A stretch of 64,000 nucleotides of DNA, taken from contig WTPW01002142.1 in assembly GCA_009809945.1 (NCBI GenBank), forward strand, positions 37,320 through 101,319, in the 5' to 3' direction. Under the pieces are notes generated by a model. It searched no databases, had not been told where the DNA came from, and was given only the letters and a program-made list of their open reading frames with translations. The stretch's first letter is position 1. Each line of letters starts with the position of its first letter. The position numbers and the translations under genes were made by a program. Positions 12,442 through 25,354 of the stretch are shown piece after piece. The stretch is from Gigaspora margarita. Taxonomy: Eukaryota > Glomeromycota > Glomeromycetes > Diversisporales > Gigasporaceae.

Positions 12442-12617
12442 GTTAAAATAGTATACTCTTGCAGCTATTTTAAGAATTTATAGTAAAGAGATCAGCTTGA
12501 ATTTTGTGATATTAAAGATCATTAAAGTGTTGAAAAAAAATTATGTAATACAAGGCAATAAAGATTAATTTGAATATAATAAATAAAAAAAAATAAAGTA
12601 TAAAATTATAAAAGAAT

Positions 12618-12911
12618 AGGACTTCAGACATCTAGTATAAAGATCATATTACGCATTTTAGCAAAAATCTCAAAATTTAAGAAACAAAAAAAAAACTGTT
12701 TTTAGCAATTATCTTGGCATCCAGTGGTCCAATTTAAATGAACTTTTTTTTTAAAATAAAGCTCTTAGTGAGGTGCATCTAACAAAAAAGTTTATTCAAT
12801 TTTGATCACTAGATCAAAAGTTATTTAACAAAATATAGTTTGTTATTTTTAGCAAATTAGGTCAAAATTTCAAACCCAGTTATAATCTATATAAGAGATG
12901 TCTGGGGTTCT
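12618..12911. mobile_element. MITE of the AGRACYCC superfamily (CAGACATCT subtype), copy 1
   Basis: Ends AGGACTTCAGACATCT and AGATGTCTGGGGTTCT with exact 8-bp duplication AAAAGAAT (12610-12617 and 12912-12919). Its interior (TTATCTTGGCATCCAGTGGT, CTCTTAGTGAGGTGCATC) is nearly the same in the copy at 15566-15849. The same ends appear inside the giant foldback at 38383 and 42012. Confidence 0.88.
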
Positions 12912-13399
12912 AAAAGAATTATCTTTATAAATATTAATAAAAAAAGTTAATGCTAATTATTAATAAATATAGTTATTAAATATGTTACGAACAATAATAT
13001 AAAGTTATTAAATATATAGCAAACAATAATTGTCCAGAGCAAAGTATAGGATGCATACTTCTATACTTAGTAATAACCAAAACTATGCTTTTGATATGTT
13101 AATATCAAAATTATCAAAAATATAGTTGTGGCATTTTCTGTCTGTAACGCCACATACCTATATTTGCATAGTTGTGCAATAGCAATAGAGGTTTTATATG
13201 CTTTTTATATAGTAACTAGTAATTTTCTAAAAAATAGGGTGATACAAATAAAATTTAATGGTTTTCATATCTGAATTATTACAACTTACTGTAACTATTA
13301 AGTGTATACATTTAACTGATTTAACTCTAATTGTTACTAGAAAGATAAGTTTTTAATTTACTTGAATAAAGGTCTCTTCAGCATTATACTAGTCTACTT

Positions 13400-14369
13400 C
13401 CTTTATTTTCTTAATGGGTATCCATTTGGCTATTGTACTAACTATAGTACATACAAAAAAATTAATTTTAAATTAATTATTTAGCCAAATTTAATCAAAT
13501 TATACCAAAATATATTTGAATATTAGAACTATCTTTTTGCAATTTCAGTAATATTTATTAATTAAAATTTTGTATAGCTTATTTTTAAACTTGTTGTATT
13601 GTTCTAAAATTTGCTATACTAAATTTACAGTAGTATAGTATTAAAAAAATCATACTATACAAAACTTGTAATAAAATTAAAAAACCCCCAATTTTTAGAT
13701 TGTTTTGGATCCAAATTTGATTTTGGTCTGATTAAAAAAAAATATATATATTTATTTTAAATACTGTAGCTTAAATAAACCTGTTTTACAGTGATACATA
13801 TCTAAAAATAGTTAGTCTTTTCATATATTTTATATAGTAAAACATAGTAAAAATATAGTAAAAAATTAGTAAATTTAAATTACTTATAACTTTTTATTTA
13901 CTAAACCAATTTTAATAATTTTACTATCATTAGAATCAGAAAAATTAGTTCTACAACTTTATTAAAAATTTAACAAAATTTTATTAAATAAATTTTTTGT
14001 TATTTATAATTAAGTATTTTTTGATGGCACTTTTAGTAACAATTTTTCTTTTAAATATATTAATATAACTTTTGATAATTAAGTTGATTTTTAAATATAC
14101 CAAAATTAAATATAAATATAGAATTATATTTTGGATAATTTAATTTAAGTTATTAATACCAATTTTACAAAAATTTAATTTTTAATACTGTACTAAATTT
14201 AGTATGTTGTACTAAATTTATATATTGTACTAAATTTAGTATGTTGTACTAATTTAGTATGTTGTACTAAATTTAGTATATTGTACTAAATTTAGTATGT
14301 TGTACTAAATTTAGTATGTTGTACTAAATTTAGTACAGCAAATAGATACCCATTAAGAAAATCAAAGGG
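13400..14369. mobile_element. Foldback element enclosing a 19-bp tandem repeat
   Basis: ATTTTCTTAATGGGTATC near 13405-13422 faces its reverse complement near 14345-14363. No target duplication is clean (TTA/TAA at the ends is itself palindromic). The right arm contains the 19-bp array at 14190-14336. Confidence 0.55.
14190..14336. repeat. 19-bp tandem repeat, about eight copies
   Basis: GTACTAAATTTAGTATGTT repeats with few changes. Each unit is a palindrome (TACTAAATTTAGTA). It has no spacers, so it is not a CRISPR array. Confidence 0.88.
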
Positions 14370-15041
14370 CAAACCTGTGTACTACTTACATATAAAGTAC
14401 GAACTCATAACGATTTCTGGTTTGTTTTTTATATATCTAATATTAATATAGCGACTAAACTTTTTGAAAGACTTTTTTATGATTACCTTAAACTTTTTGA
14501 TGATTATAAGTATATGTGAATTTTCAAAGATATTTCAAGTTCATTCAAATGGTTTGAGATATAGGCCTTTGTATTTTTATAATAAATTAGCAAAAGCTAA
14601 TAAAGATAAAAATATTCTTAAAAAATTAATTTAAACCATATTTCTACTCAACAATTTGAAGCCATTATTAAGTAAGTCATTTAATATTTTTTTATAATAA
14701 TTATTTGTAATGTATTTTAAATAATTTAATTTTTAATTAATTCAATAAAGATATATTTATAGCAGAGTGATTTTAATAGAAGGCCAAGATACTTTATTTA
14801 TTTTTGAACTTATACTTGTTGGTTGTGAGTTTCTTTTTGAAGAATTGGTTAAATATTTTGAAACTTATTTAATTAAAATAAATTCTAGTTGACTTTGTTT
14901 TCATCTCTCACATGTTTACAAATCAAGTTTTCAAAATAATCAACTTTAAGATTTGCAAAAATGGAGCAACAATATTGTAGCAAAATATCCTGATAAGCTT
15001 TTTGAGTTAGAAGATTTCATCTAATTTTCTGAATGCATTAA

Positions 15042-15392
15042 GAGTAGGGTGAACATCAATCATTTTTACTAGTGATCACATTACTAATTTTTTTACAATA
15101 ACATTCAATTGAAATCAGGTGATGATCATATGATATTTATATTGTATAACTTAGACAAATTTCAATCAACTTAGGAAGAATTAATGATATATGCAAGTAT
15201 GTATTTTTTAAATAATACAGGGGTTCAAAATTATTATAATTAGAATTAGAGGGTCTAATATATCTATCTCAAAACTTTTATGAAAATTGATTATATTTTT
15301 AAAAACTTTTATATGTAACATGTGTTCAATTTTTGTGTAATATTTTTTTGGTTGATTTACTTATATAAGAAATGATCTACATTCACCCTCCC
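15042..15392. mobile_element. TTAA-flanked MITE, copy 2
   Basis: Ends GAGTAGGGTGAACATCA and ACATTCACCCTCCC with TTAA at 15038-15041 and 15393-15396. It shares AATAACATTCAATTGAAATC with the 10633-10837 copy. It lies in the BACK-like part of the decayed BTB-TLDc gene. Confidence 0.82.
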
Positions 15393-15565
15393 TTAATTTT
15401 ACTTATTAAATAAAATAATTTACAGATGAAAAAAAAGAAATTTTGTAATTATATTATTGAATAGGAAATTGGTCAAAACTTTGGTTTATTGTTTGATTCT
15501 ATAAGCTGGATTAATAAAAATTTTCTAGCTTTAAAAGCTACTTTAAAATATTGTTTGCTTTTTAT

Positions 15566-15849
15566 AGAACCCTGGACATCTAGTATAGAGATCATATTTG
15601 AATTTTTTTTAGCAAAAACACCTAAAATTTAAGAAGCAAAAAACAGTTTTAGGCAATTATCTTGGCATCCAGTAGTCCAATTTGAATAAACTTTTTTAAA
15701 AAATGAAGCTCTCAGTGAGGCACATCTAACAAAAATTCTGATCACTAGATTAAAGTTATTAAAGTAAATAGATTTTGTCATTTTTAGCAAATTAGATCAA
15801 AATTGATCAAAATCCAGTTATAACCTATATAAGAGATGTCTGAGGTCCT
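15566..15849. mobile_element. MITE of the AGRACYCC superfamily (CAGACATCT subtype), copy 2
   Basis: Ends AGAACCCTGGACATCT and AGATGTCTGAGGTCCT with an 8-bp duplication having one mismatch (CTTTTTAT 15558-15565, TTTTTTAT 15850-15857). The interior matches 12618-12911. It is inserted in the decayed BTB-TLDc gene. Confidence 0.82.
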
Positions 15850-16442
15850 TTTTTTATTCACTTTTTTCAACTGTTTAATAATGATATTATTAATATTGTG
15901 TGTCTATATCATCAAAAAATCTCTAGAATAATGTACTTAAAAGATTTATTATGCCAAATTGACAAATATCATTAATAATACTTTTACCTCAAGTGATTTT
16001 AACATCTAAGTTACTATTATGAGTAATTGAGCCATTCTCAACTGTTATTAATGAAATGCATATAGCTAAAATTGCATCATGAATTTATAAAAAAGCTAAA
16101 GAATATTCTGTAACAAATAATCCATATAAGTTTAAATTACTCCTTTGTGGATCCAGAGATGGTTTTACCAAAGAATCATATTGGAATTTATATAATCAGC
16201 AAGCAAATACTGTTTTAATTATAAAGGTTAATGGTACTAATGAAATTCTTGGCAGATATAATCCTATATATTAGAATAAATCAAGAATTTTGTATAATGT
16301 AATGATAGTTTATTTTTTTCAATAAAAAATAGTACTATTCAATAATTCGTATAAAAAATCAGCAATATGCAATTTATTGCAATACTGACCACAGTTCACA
16401 ATTTGGTAATAGTAGTAATATTTACATAGAAAATATTTTAAT

Positions 16443-16623
16443 AGGACTCTGAAATATATGTAGATAGGTCAGGTATTAGTTTGCTTATTTTTGGATGTTT
16501 TTATACAGATCTTTTTTATTTTTAATATTTTTTTTGCTTATTTTTGAGGTTTTTTCTATAGATCTTTCTATTTTTAGTAATTTTATAATTAATTTGACCT
16601 ATCTATATATATTTTGAGGTCCT
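16443..16623. mobile_element. MITE of the AGRACYCC family, copy 2
   Basis: Ends AGGACTCTGAAATATATGTA and ATATATTTTGAGGTCCT, flanks ATTTTAAT (16435-16442) and GTTTTAAT (16624-16631). Same family as 9131-9299 and 33410-33916. Confidence 0.78.
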
Positions 16624-16631
16624 GTTTTAAT

Positions 16632-17250
16632 CAAGTTAATGATTGTTACTATCTGATAGCAGTAAAAACTTAAAATCTATGATGTAGGTTCTACTATATT
16701 GGAAACTAAAACACTATAAGAAAATAGGAACCCAGAACATCAATTAATAAATCTTTGTAGTGCAGTACTGCAGTAGTTATAATCAAAACCCAGGGTTATC
16801 CAAGTCAAAATCACTGATTTGAATAACTGAAGTTACAAAACATAATGAAAGACCAAAATCTGAAAAGATACTTTATAAACTTGTGGTGATGTGTCTGGAC
16901 TGTGATCTGTACCAACAGGTTTCCAACTGGGGTGGTACTGGTGGAGCTTGCTAGGTTCAGTACAACAACCCTATTTGGGTACTAGTAGAGTTGCTGGGTA
17001 GTTGCCTACATATATAGTTAGAACATTATATCTGTAACCCCTGTACATTAATATCTAAAAAAGTAGGCTTGGTTGTAAGTGAAAAAAAAAAATTTACTAG
17101 TATCATTAGTTTCATTAGTTTATTAGTATTATTAATAAAAAATTAGTGAAAACCATTATTGTAATTTAGTTATATTAGCAACTAATAATTTCTATTTAGT
17201 ATACAGAAAAGATTTAAGAGAAGTATAGATCTTTGTTTATATCTTTTTTA
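16632..17250. other. Mixed-composition stretch with an A11 tract
   Basis: A more GC-rich block (about 16885-17075) runs into an A11 tract at about 17080-17092. This could be a plus-strand retroposon tail, but no target duplication was found and no tRNA-like boxes are convincing. Confidence 0.35.
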
Positions 17251-17255
17251 AAATT

Positions 17256-17279
17256 TTCTTTGTTTTTTTATTATTATTA

Positions 17280-17330
<51 letters not shown>

Positions 17331-17530
17331 TATATACGATTATACATTATTATTATACACGTACTATTATTATTATACATATACTATTATTATTGTTGTT
17401 GTTTTTATTATTATTATTATTATTATTATTACTACTATTATTATTATTATTATTACTACTACTACTATTATTATTATTATTACGTGCCATATATTATTAT
17501 TATTATTTATTATATATATACTATATATAT
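17256..17530. repeat. Compound (ATT)n microsatellite
   Basis: Long runs of ATT with ACT and GTT interruptions and TATACA segments. It generates a false Ile/Leu/Tyr-rich open frame. It marks the left border of the gene island. Confidence 0.95.
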
Positions 17531-20290
17531 ATTTTTTTATTATATTAATGTTTAAACTAAGATTTTCAGTATCCGAATATTAAATTAAATTTAAGTTCGA
17601 TAAACTTAAATCAGAATTTTGGAAATTTCGTAGATTGACGGCTTTCACCGTATACAAGTATAGTTATTTCGGTGGGAATTTATATAATAAAACGTAGCAA
17701 TGTCGAAATGTTTGCCGAAAAAAATTTTTTTCAGATATCTACACTTTCACTTCGCCCTTCTTTGCTCCAACCAATTATTGGCTATGTGTAATATAAATTT
17801 ATATATAATTAGATATATATATATATTGTTACACGGACTATTTTGGTACGTACAATATTTTAAAGATAAAATGCATTCACAAACTTTTTACACGTAACAA
17901 CATTACAGTTAGATTTAGAATTTAGATTTATTGGCTGTACTAAATTGTTACAAATAAGTATGTACCAACACGTTACAGTTAGACGTGTCCTTTATTTTAT
18001 TGCTATATAGTAGTTGACCAATCAGAAAAAAATATGTACTATTTATTACCCGCAACAGCGGGAATGAGAGATCCCTTCGAGTCCTTATATGGCCGGAAAT
18101 CTATCGGTAATTCTGCTATCCATTTTATCCATTTGAGAAAAAGAAGTCAATAGAGATCTGGATTTAATGGATAAAATATTTTATTGAGCTCATTAATTTC
18201 ATTGTTCTTCATTGAGCCATTGAAATAGGGGTATTATTCTTATGTACGCTGTATAATGTAATGACTGATATGTGGAAAAACGACTTCATGTGAAAAATTA
18301 AAAATTTGGAAATTCTTAATAAGATCCAATTAGAGCAGATCTGGAAATCTGGAAACTCCCTATGGCACGTACATTGATCTAAATTTTTGAAAATACAATA
18401 CTTCGCGAAGAATAATGATTCTCCAGACATTTTCGGTTCCGATAGGAGACGAGGAGAAAAAAAATCCGAGAAATATAAGATTTATAATTATTTCCTTGAG
18501 TGGGAAATAAGGATGTTTTTCTCCCGTTTACTAGTTGTCGGCCGGAGGCTATTTCCTTACTGAGTTTAAATTAAGTTGTCCCAGCTGTACGTATTTATGA
18601 AAAACAATTAATTTACTTTGTTTTGCATAAATCTGTGATTTTAATGTAACAAAACATGCGTATCCGTGCGTTTGTACACATGATGGGCTCCAAAATACGA
18701 ATAAAGACTTATATTACCACTTTAATCAATGAAAAAAAAACAAGTTTCCGAGGAAGTTTGTCATTGCCCCGGTTTACTGGACAATAACAAGCGTTGTTGG
18801 TGGTGTTTCTTCCAAATAGGGTTCCGACTCTGACCCGAATAACCGTGTACCCGATTACCCGATTACCCGACCTGAAAAAATTATCAACCGGGACAAACCG
18901 GTTTAATATGATAGACGGATCACCCGTTGACCCGATATTTATGATCGTCAATATTGGGCCATACAAATTAAAAAAAAATTTTTTTTTAAGTTCGATACTA
19001 GAGTAATCGGATATCCGAGTAACCTGGTTTAACCAGGTACCCGATTTTGTGGATACTCGGTTGGAAAAAATGGTTGACCCGACGGGTCACGGGTAGAGAT
19101 ATTTAAACCGTTCCAAAGTCTGAAATATTTCTCCTAACGAAATAATAGATAATAATTTTGAATTTTTTAAAATTCGAAACATTTCACCGGCATGAAATAT
19201 TTTTACCCTAATTACTGGAGGTTTGTTTCTTCATTGATAAGGTAGCAATGATAAGTCACCCGTGACTGTATGTATAGAAACGTTGTCTCGTAATTATTTG
19301 GTGTCACAAGACGGACACAAACGATGGAAAATGCTACACACAAATTAGTAGACGGCATAAAATTTTGAGAGATACGGTATACAACATTGAAGTTTGGTGT
19401 ACTATTATAAATAATCCCCAATCACTATATCAATATCACGAGAGATGATTATTACCAATGCGCTGACTTACAGTACTTCATAATTTTAATCTATTTCGTG
19501 AAATTAGCACAAAATCATAACATTTAGTATTTGCATTTGGAATTTATATTAAATCTACCGTAAGGGATCAATCACTTTTTTTATTAAATGTAATGATTTA
19601 AATTAATGTAAATTGTTTCTCAACAAAATGAAATGCCTGAAAAAAAAAAAAAAAAAAAACTTTATTATGAGATAAATAAATAAATAAATTTAGGCGATAA
19701 ATTGTAAATGATTCTTTTTTAATATATATATATAAGTATATAAGTTTAAATATATATGTGAATGCTAGATGTTTGTTATTTGATGATTGTTTATGAACAT
19801 TAATATATATATATGAATGATAAAAAATTATACAAAAAATTGTAAAAAGGCATTTAAAATTTCATGTCTATATAATATATGCAAATACCTGATGTTCATA
19901 TAAATCTAAATATATATATAATATAATATATAATAAATAATAAATATAAGAGTATATAATAATAAAAATAATAGTATATAAACATAATACATAAATAATA
20001 AATAATATCTACATGGTAAAATATATATATATAACAAAAATGGATAATAAAATGATATCAGTATATATGAATGTAAATGATAATATATAATAATAATAAT
20101 AATGTTAAATAATTTTATAATAATAATAATAATAATAATAACTAATAATAATAATAATAGTAATGTTAAATAATTTTATAATAAAACATGTTAAATAATT
20201 TTTATAACTTTATAAAAAAAAAAACAAAAAAGATAAATATACTTTATAAAATGATATATATATATATATATATACTGTAATATCTTCTTT
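17531..20290. other. Intergenic DNA of the gene island, downstream of the transcription factor
   Basis: Composition is less extreme than the flanks and contains ordinary CpG. It holds a block of imperfect ACCCGATT/AATCGGGT repeats (18825-19100, listed separately), AT microsatellites (19720-20170, including (TAA)n at about 20085-20160), and the likely 3' untranslated region of the gene. No splice-linked coding pattern was recognised. Confidence 0.5.
18825..19100. repeat. Inverted clusters of ACCCGATT-type repeats
   Basis: The left half carries repeated GATTACCCG and CGGGACAAACCGG, the right half GGTAATCGG-like, CCAGGTACCCG and GACGGGTCACGGGTA. The layout resembles subterminal repeats of a hAT-type element starting TAGGGTTCC near 18817, but no matching 8-bp flank was found. 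Confidence 0.45.
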
Positions 20291-20297
20291 AACTTCA

Positions 20298-23200
20298 TTA
20301 GATGCCATCGTATTGTTCATAATCATCACCATGACCAATACCGACGGAAGTGACTTCAAGATAATTGACGGAATTACCAAACTTGAAACCACCACAATGG
20401 CTGCCACTTGATCTTCGAGATAGGACATTTATAGCATTAGCGTTAGACATGCTCGATTGATCGTTATTAGAAGGATAATCGGTATAGTGGTTTATGTCTT
20501 CTTTCTTCATCAGACGTTGTGGGATCTTGTTGAAAATTCGAGGATGAGTCTTATTGGAGGAAGACATTCGACCATAGACACCACTTCCCTCAACAACAAA
20601 CCCATTATTGATGTGATTGTCAATAGAGGGATTATTGTCATTCGTATCCATAATGACATACCTTTGCTGCGAATTATGAACATTTTGTATTCCTACATTT
20701 CTCATTGGTTCTGTCAACATTGTTGTTCCAGCTTCACTTTCATGTTCGATGGAATCCAAAGCCATTGTATTTGATCTTGTGTGAGATTTAAAAGGAGATG
20801 AAGTAGTTGTAGGTGTTGGTTGTCTTTGTCGTTGTTGAATTTGCTGGGAAGTGAAGTAATCTGTAGGTGATGCTGAAGTACTTGGTGGTAATGATGGCGT
20901 CGTTGTAGTTGAAGGCGCTAAAGATCCTGTTACGGTCATTTGATTGTAAGAATTATTATTGAATCCAACTATACCAGGTTGTGTTCCAAAATTCATTCCG
21001 AGTTCCCAGAGTTCAGTCGATGACATATCAGTCGCTACTGCTGGTGACATAACGGTCGGTGATTGCATTTGCATAGTGGCAAATTGGTCAAATATTTGAT
21101 TATTACCAATATTTATTGGAATAAATTGTGCACCAGTTCCTTCTGGTTGTGACGAATAAGTGAAATTTTGTGTTGATTGCATATTCGTTGGAGATGATGA
21201 TCCTCTTTTAGTGTCAGCATTTGTGGATGTAGGTGATGATGTATATCCAACATAAGGAATAATTGAGTGAGTTGATGACGTTCTATCTATCGTTGGTGTG
21301 GATGATTCCCCATATGATTGATTATTAATGGTAGGTGATATCTTTATATGTGTAGGAATATTTGAGGAATTAGATGATGAAATATCTTCATTAGAGAATT
21401 TTTTTTGATATTTCATCAAAATATTGTTCAAAGCTTTGATTGTTTGACCGGCTAATTCAGTCATTATGTTATTTTCTTGATAAAAATGACAAATCTTGAT
21501 CGTTTTTACAATGTTTTTATATGCTGGTATGGCTAACACTCGTTGTGAAGACGCGATATTAATCTCATGAACTTTTGCTGCTTTGGCTAGACAATGAAAC
21601 ATTGTTGGAAATGTTATGCATACATTGATATTATTTAATGCTTCAACTGAAAAAACAAAAGAAAAGGTTGTTATAATGTGAGTAATTAATTAAGTGAGAT
21701 AGGTTAAGTATGATAGGTTAGATAATATGATAATGTACCTCCTATATGTGTTATAGTATTCGCTGCTGAAGTACAAGCAGTTAAAGATTTATGGTATGAT
21801 TTAGACATTCGGGAATTGGGTTGTCTAGTATTGTTATTTGCTATATAAGGGTAATGAAGTACCAAAAAGAGGGCCTGTTGATGCATATGAATGGAAGCTA
21901 TATGTCCTGGAAGTGGCATATGTTGTGGTGAAGGAGCGTAATGTAAATAGTGAGGTAATTCACGATGCCAGGTCCAAAGTAAATTTTCAAAATTAGAAAT
22001 CATTAAATGATGAGTCCAAGATGAAGATATTCCCATACAAGAAGTTGATTGTAAATGTTCAATTATTTGACCAATTAGTCGAGCAAGCCTTATAAAATTA
22101 ACAAAAATGTTTATTTGTTGTGCGTATGTTGAACTATGTGAATTTTGTTGTTGAGGTGATTGTTGTTGGCCATCATCTTGATCATCCACTTCGTCTGGTG
22201 AAGGAAGTTCTATGTCACACATTCTATCATTAATTGATAAAGGATCTCCTGTGGCAAGACTATTTAATCTATCAACTATGAAACATCCCCACCATACAAG
22301 TTTTTTTGTTTGTCGACCTTTTCCTTGATATACAGGACCATTTCTTCGATTTAATCCCATACTCTGAGCCATTCTAATAGCCATAGAAGAATAAGTTTGA
22401 GGTCTGTACGAAGTTGGTTTTCCTTGGTCGACCATACACAAAAGTATTAATGCTTGAACAGTCGATAATCTAGGTGCATCAATAAAATAATCCAACATAT
22501 CTAGAAAAAAATTTCGGTATTAATAAAAAATAAATAAATTTATAATAAAATATATAGATATATATAATAAAAAAATAAATAGATGTTTACTTCTTGCTCG
22601 ATCATAAAAAGTTTTTGGGCTGTAAGAATCCGGGAGTTCCGGAGGAAATAAAGCACCAACAGCATAAATAGCATTAAGAAGTAATGGAGAAGGTTGGTCT
22701 TCAACGTTAGGATTTGATAAATGCCTGACAAATTTTGCTCGGTTGATAATGGGAAAATAAGGGTGAAAATGGTTAAAATATTTTTCCAATAGTAATTGAG
22801 CGACATCCGGAGATAAAGCTTTATTTAGTTGTGGTATAGAAGTTGGTAATGGAGGATCGACATATGAAGCGCCAGTAGGTTGATTTGAATTGATGAGGAA
22901 TGAAAGAGTACTACTTTGTAAACTATTTGCATCATTTGGAGAAACCAAATTTTGGTGAAGTATATCTTCATCATCACTAGCTAGTTCGTCACTATGAGAA
23001 GCAACTAAAGTTGGAGATTCAGAAAAACCAGTCATATCAGCAGGTGGTGTTGATGGAATGAATAAATGGTGTAAAGAATTTGTGGTTGTAATAGAATTTG
23101 AAGGGGAATAATGCCGTATTTTAAATGTTGAAAATCTTTGTCGTGTACTGGTAGTTGTCTCTTCAATTGTTGTTTCTCTTTCCCGTTTGATCTCTTTATT

Positions 23201-23725
23201 AAGTTCATTAGTATTGTCTTTATTAACGAGATTTACCAAAAGAGATTCTATAGTATGTAATCTATCTTCTATCAATGCGACAAATCCTTTAGGAGGACCT
23301 CTTGGTCGTTTCGACGACGAATCCGAGAATGTACATTGATAACCTAAAAAAATATTATATATATTATATAATATGTACGTACGTTACATATATATTTTTA
23401 CTTAATGATAAAGTTTTAATTGATGCAATTAACATTTGTCTCATTGGTTCATTACATGTCCATTTATACCAATTATAATAGAATTCTCCAATCAAAAGAT
23501 TTCGATCTTCACGGCATTTAACGACAGAGTAATGAGACACGTTACAAATTTAATGAAAAAAAAAAAAAAATCCAAACCTCCTCGTTGACAATTGGCGCAT
23601 GGAGAAGCACCATCACATTTAACTTTCCTTCTTCTACAAGTGTCACAGGCAGTAGTAATCTTTACACGTTTGTGGGAATCACCAGATTCGTCAACAATCA
23701 TGTCGTCCAATATGAACAAGCTCAT
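20298..23725 (-). CDS. Zn2Cys6 (Fungal_trans) transcription factor, four exons
   Basis: A nuclear DNA-binding regulator. Exons on the minus strand: 23578-23725, 22591-23343, 21739-22500 and 20298-21646, all introns GT-AG (234, 90 and 92 bp). They sum to 3012 nt, a 1003-residue protein. The zinc cluster has Cys27, 30, 37, 43, 46 and 53 (CX2CX6CX5CX2CX6C). The last cysteine is in exon 2, so the intron splits the cluster and confirms the splice. A basic RPRGPPKG linker and a leucine-rich helix (about 70-90) for dimerisation follow, then a disordered Ser/Thr stretch. The Fungal_trans domain spans roughly 225-520 (FPIINRAKFVRHL; RLSTVQALILL; WWGCFIVDRLNSLATGDPL). The tail, about 600-1003, is rich in Ser, Thr, Asn and Gln and probably serves in activation. 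The start at 23725 gives a short acidic leader; Met9 is an alternative. The linker and domain order recall XlnR/Cat8-type regulators, but the target pathway cannot be told. Confidence 0.93.
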
Positions 23726-25323
23726 TTTAAACGAAAAGAGGTTTTTTTTTTGGTTTTTTTAATAAAGATTCAACAATTAGGAGGATCCGAAAGGTTTTGT
23801 CTATATGACCAAAGCAATTTTGTTGTTTTTTTTTTTTAAAGAAAAGACTTCACTAATATAAATTTATGAAAAAATATGAATGTATGCGCCTAACTTTGAA
23901 TATTTGAATGACGATAAATTTTTTTGTAATGCATGAGATAAAAAATAATATGAATGAAGTGAAATTATTGTTATTCACAATTTTCCTTTTTTTTTTTTTT
24001 GCTTTTTTGTTCTTTGCGTTAGTTGAATGGCTTTGACATGTATAATATATATTATTTGACGTCACCTAATAAGGTGTATGATCATTAACTACTTTTGATT
24101 ATCTTATTATATTATATCAAGAGGTCGCTTTAGTTTTTTTTTGACGATTAATAATAACTTTAAATGATCCGTTAATCAAGAATTTAAATATAATATAATT
24201 CAACAAAAAACAAAAAAGAAAAAAAAAAGAGAAAGAAGATGCTCTTTTTAAAGGAATAATTGTAGAATGTATTTGAAAGAATCGTCAGATAGAAGCATTT
24301 ATAAAGCAATTAAAAATTTGAGTTCGTCGTTGGATAGAAAAAGAAGAGAAAGCCCATTAATGTGTCATAAAGCAGTATTATATAAATAATAAAAGAAATT
24401 TTAAGATAGTAATATTTTTTTTATAATTGAAAAATATTTATTTATTACTTAACGTTTGGAAAGTTGTACAAAAAGGGTTGTATCTCGCTATTGACCCAGA
24501 CCAATTGTACGACCGTGATACAGAAAAACAAGTCGTCTTTACAAATTCGAATTGCTAAATAAGTCAAAATATTTTATATTAATTAAAATACTGTATAAGT
24601 ATGTATAAGTAGGGTACATGCACAATTATAGTGTACGATGGAATTCTCACATTTTAGGAACATTACTGGGTCGAAGAAATATTATCTAAACATGTGTTAT
24701 ATTTGAAACAGATCTTGAAAAAATAGAATTAACCCAAGCGCGAATTTTTGCGGTTAATATTTCATTTATGCATGCGTGGTCATTACCGCGTGTCATGTAT
24801 GATGCCCGCAAGATCTTGAATCATAATTTATAATAGATGGCGGCAATCAACTAAGCCACAATCGACCAAAATTTAAGAATATCATTTTAAATATTTAATA
24901 AAATATATTCAAATTAAATACGCTTCATTCCATGACAGTTTTTACCTTGACTTAAAAAGATCAACATTTGTTGACTAATTTAAGAAAGAATTAATAAATA
25001 AACCTTATTATTTTCGCAATTTAATTAAGTAATAAATTCGTTATATGCCGAAAATGAAATATTTTAGCATGATAATGCATTTCGAGAATTTAATTCTGTG
25101 GTTAGAATGTGGAATGCGAATGTATTAGAAAAGATCATTTTAATTGGATGACAAATAATTATTTTACAAATTCGCGTCAACAAACTTGGTATCGCGAAAC
25201 CAAAAAAAGTATCATTACAAAACATTGCAAATGTAAATTTTTAATTTGTTAAACATTTAGAATCACTTAAGAATCACTTAATTGAAAAATTCGAACATAT
25301 TCGAACCAGTATTTAAAAAATAA

Positions 25324-25354
<31 letters not shown>

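Larger units (their letters stand above)
14440..16434 (+). pseudogene. Decayed BTB-BACK-TLDc protein gene
   Basis: Domains in order: a BTB half (FKVHS...LRYRPLYFYNKLAKA, about 14535-14590; FEAIIK at about 14655-14671), a splice-like gap with GTAAGT at 14672 and AG at 14750, and the BTB end (KYIYS). A BACK-like helical part follows (EELVKYFETYLI; DLQKWSNNIVAKYPDKLFEL), then a TLDc part (FKLLLCGSRDGFTKESYWNL, IIKVNGTNEILGRYNPIY, about 16125-16275). Proteins of this architecture are numerous in Rhizophagus. The frame is dead: stops lie near 14890, 14947, 15022, 16020, 16080 and 16272, plus at least one frameshift near 14630. By family comparison almost all are Trp TGG to TGA/TAG or Gln CAA to TAA. 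Two MITEs (15042-15392, 15566-15849) interrupt it and a third (16443-16623) sits at its end. No function is expected. Confidence 0.75.

Noticed and set aside
14190-14336. CRISPR-like repeat
   Set aside because: No spacers, palindromic 19-bp head-to-tail unit, eukaryotic context.
16885-17092. Plus-strand retroposon ending in A11
   Set aside because: No flanking duplication and no second copy in the window; kept only as a note.
17233-17583. 116-codon open frame rich in Ile, Leu and Tyr
   Set aside because: It is a translation of the (ATT)n microsatellite, with no coding signal.
18709-19006. Opposed 70-85-codon frames in the gene island
   Set aside because: They overlap a block of ACCCGATT/AATCGGGT repeats on both strands; no homology-like motifs.
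20457-20774. 105-codon plus-strand frame
   Set aside because: Antisense shadow of exon 4 of the transcription factor.
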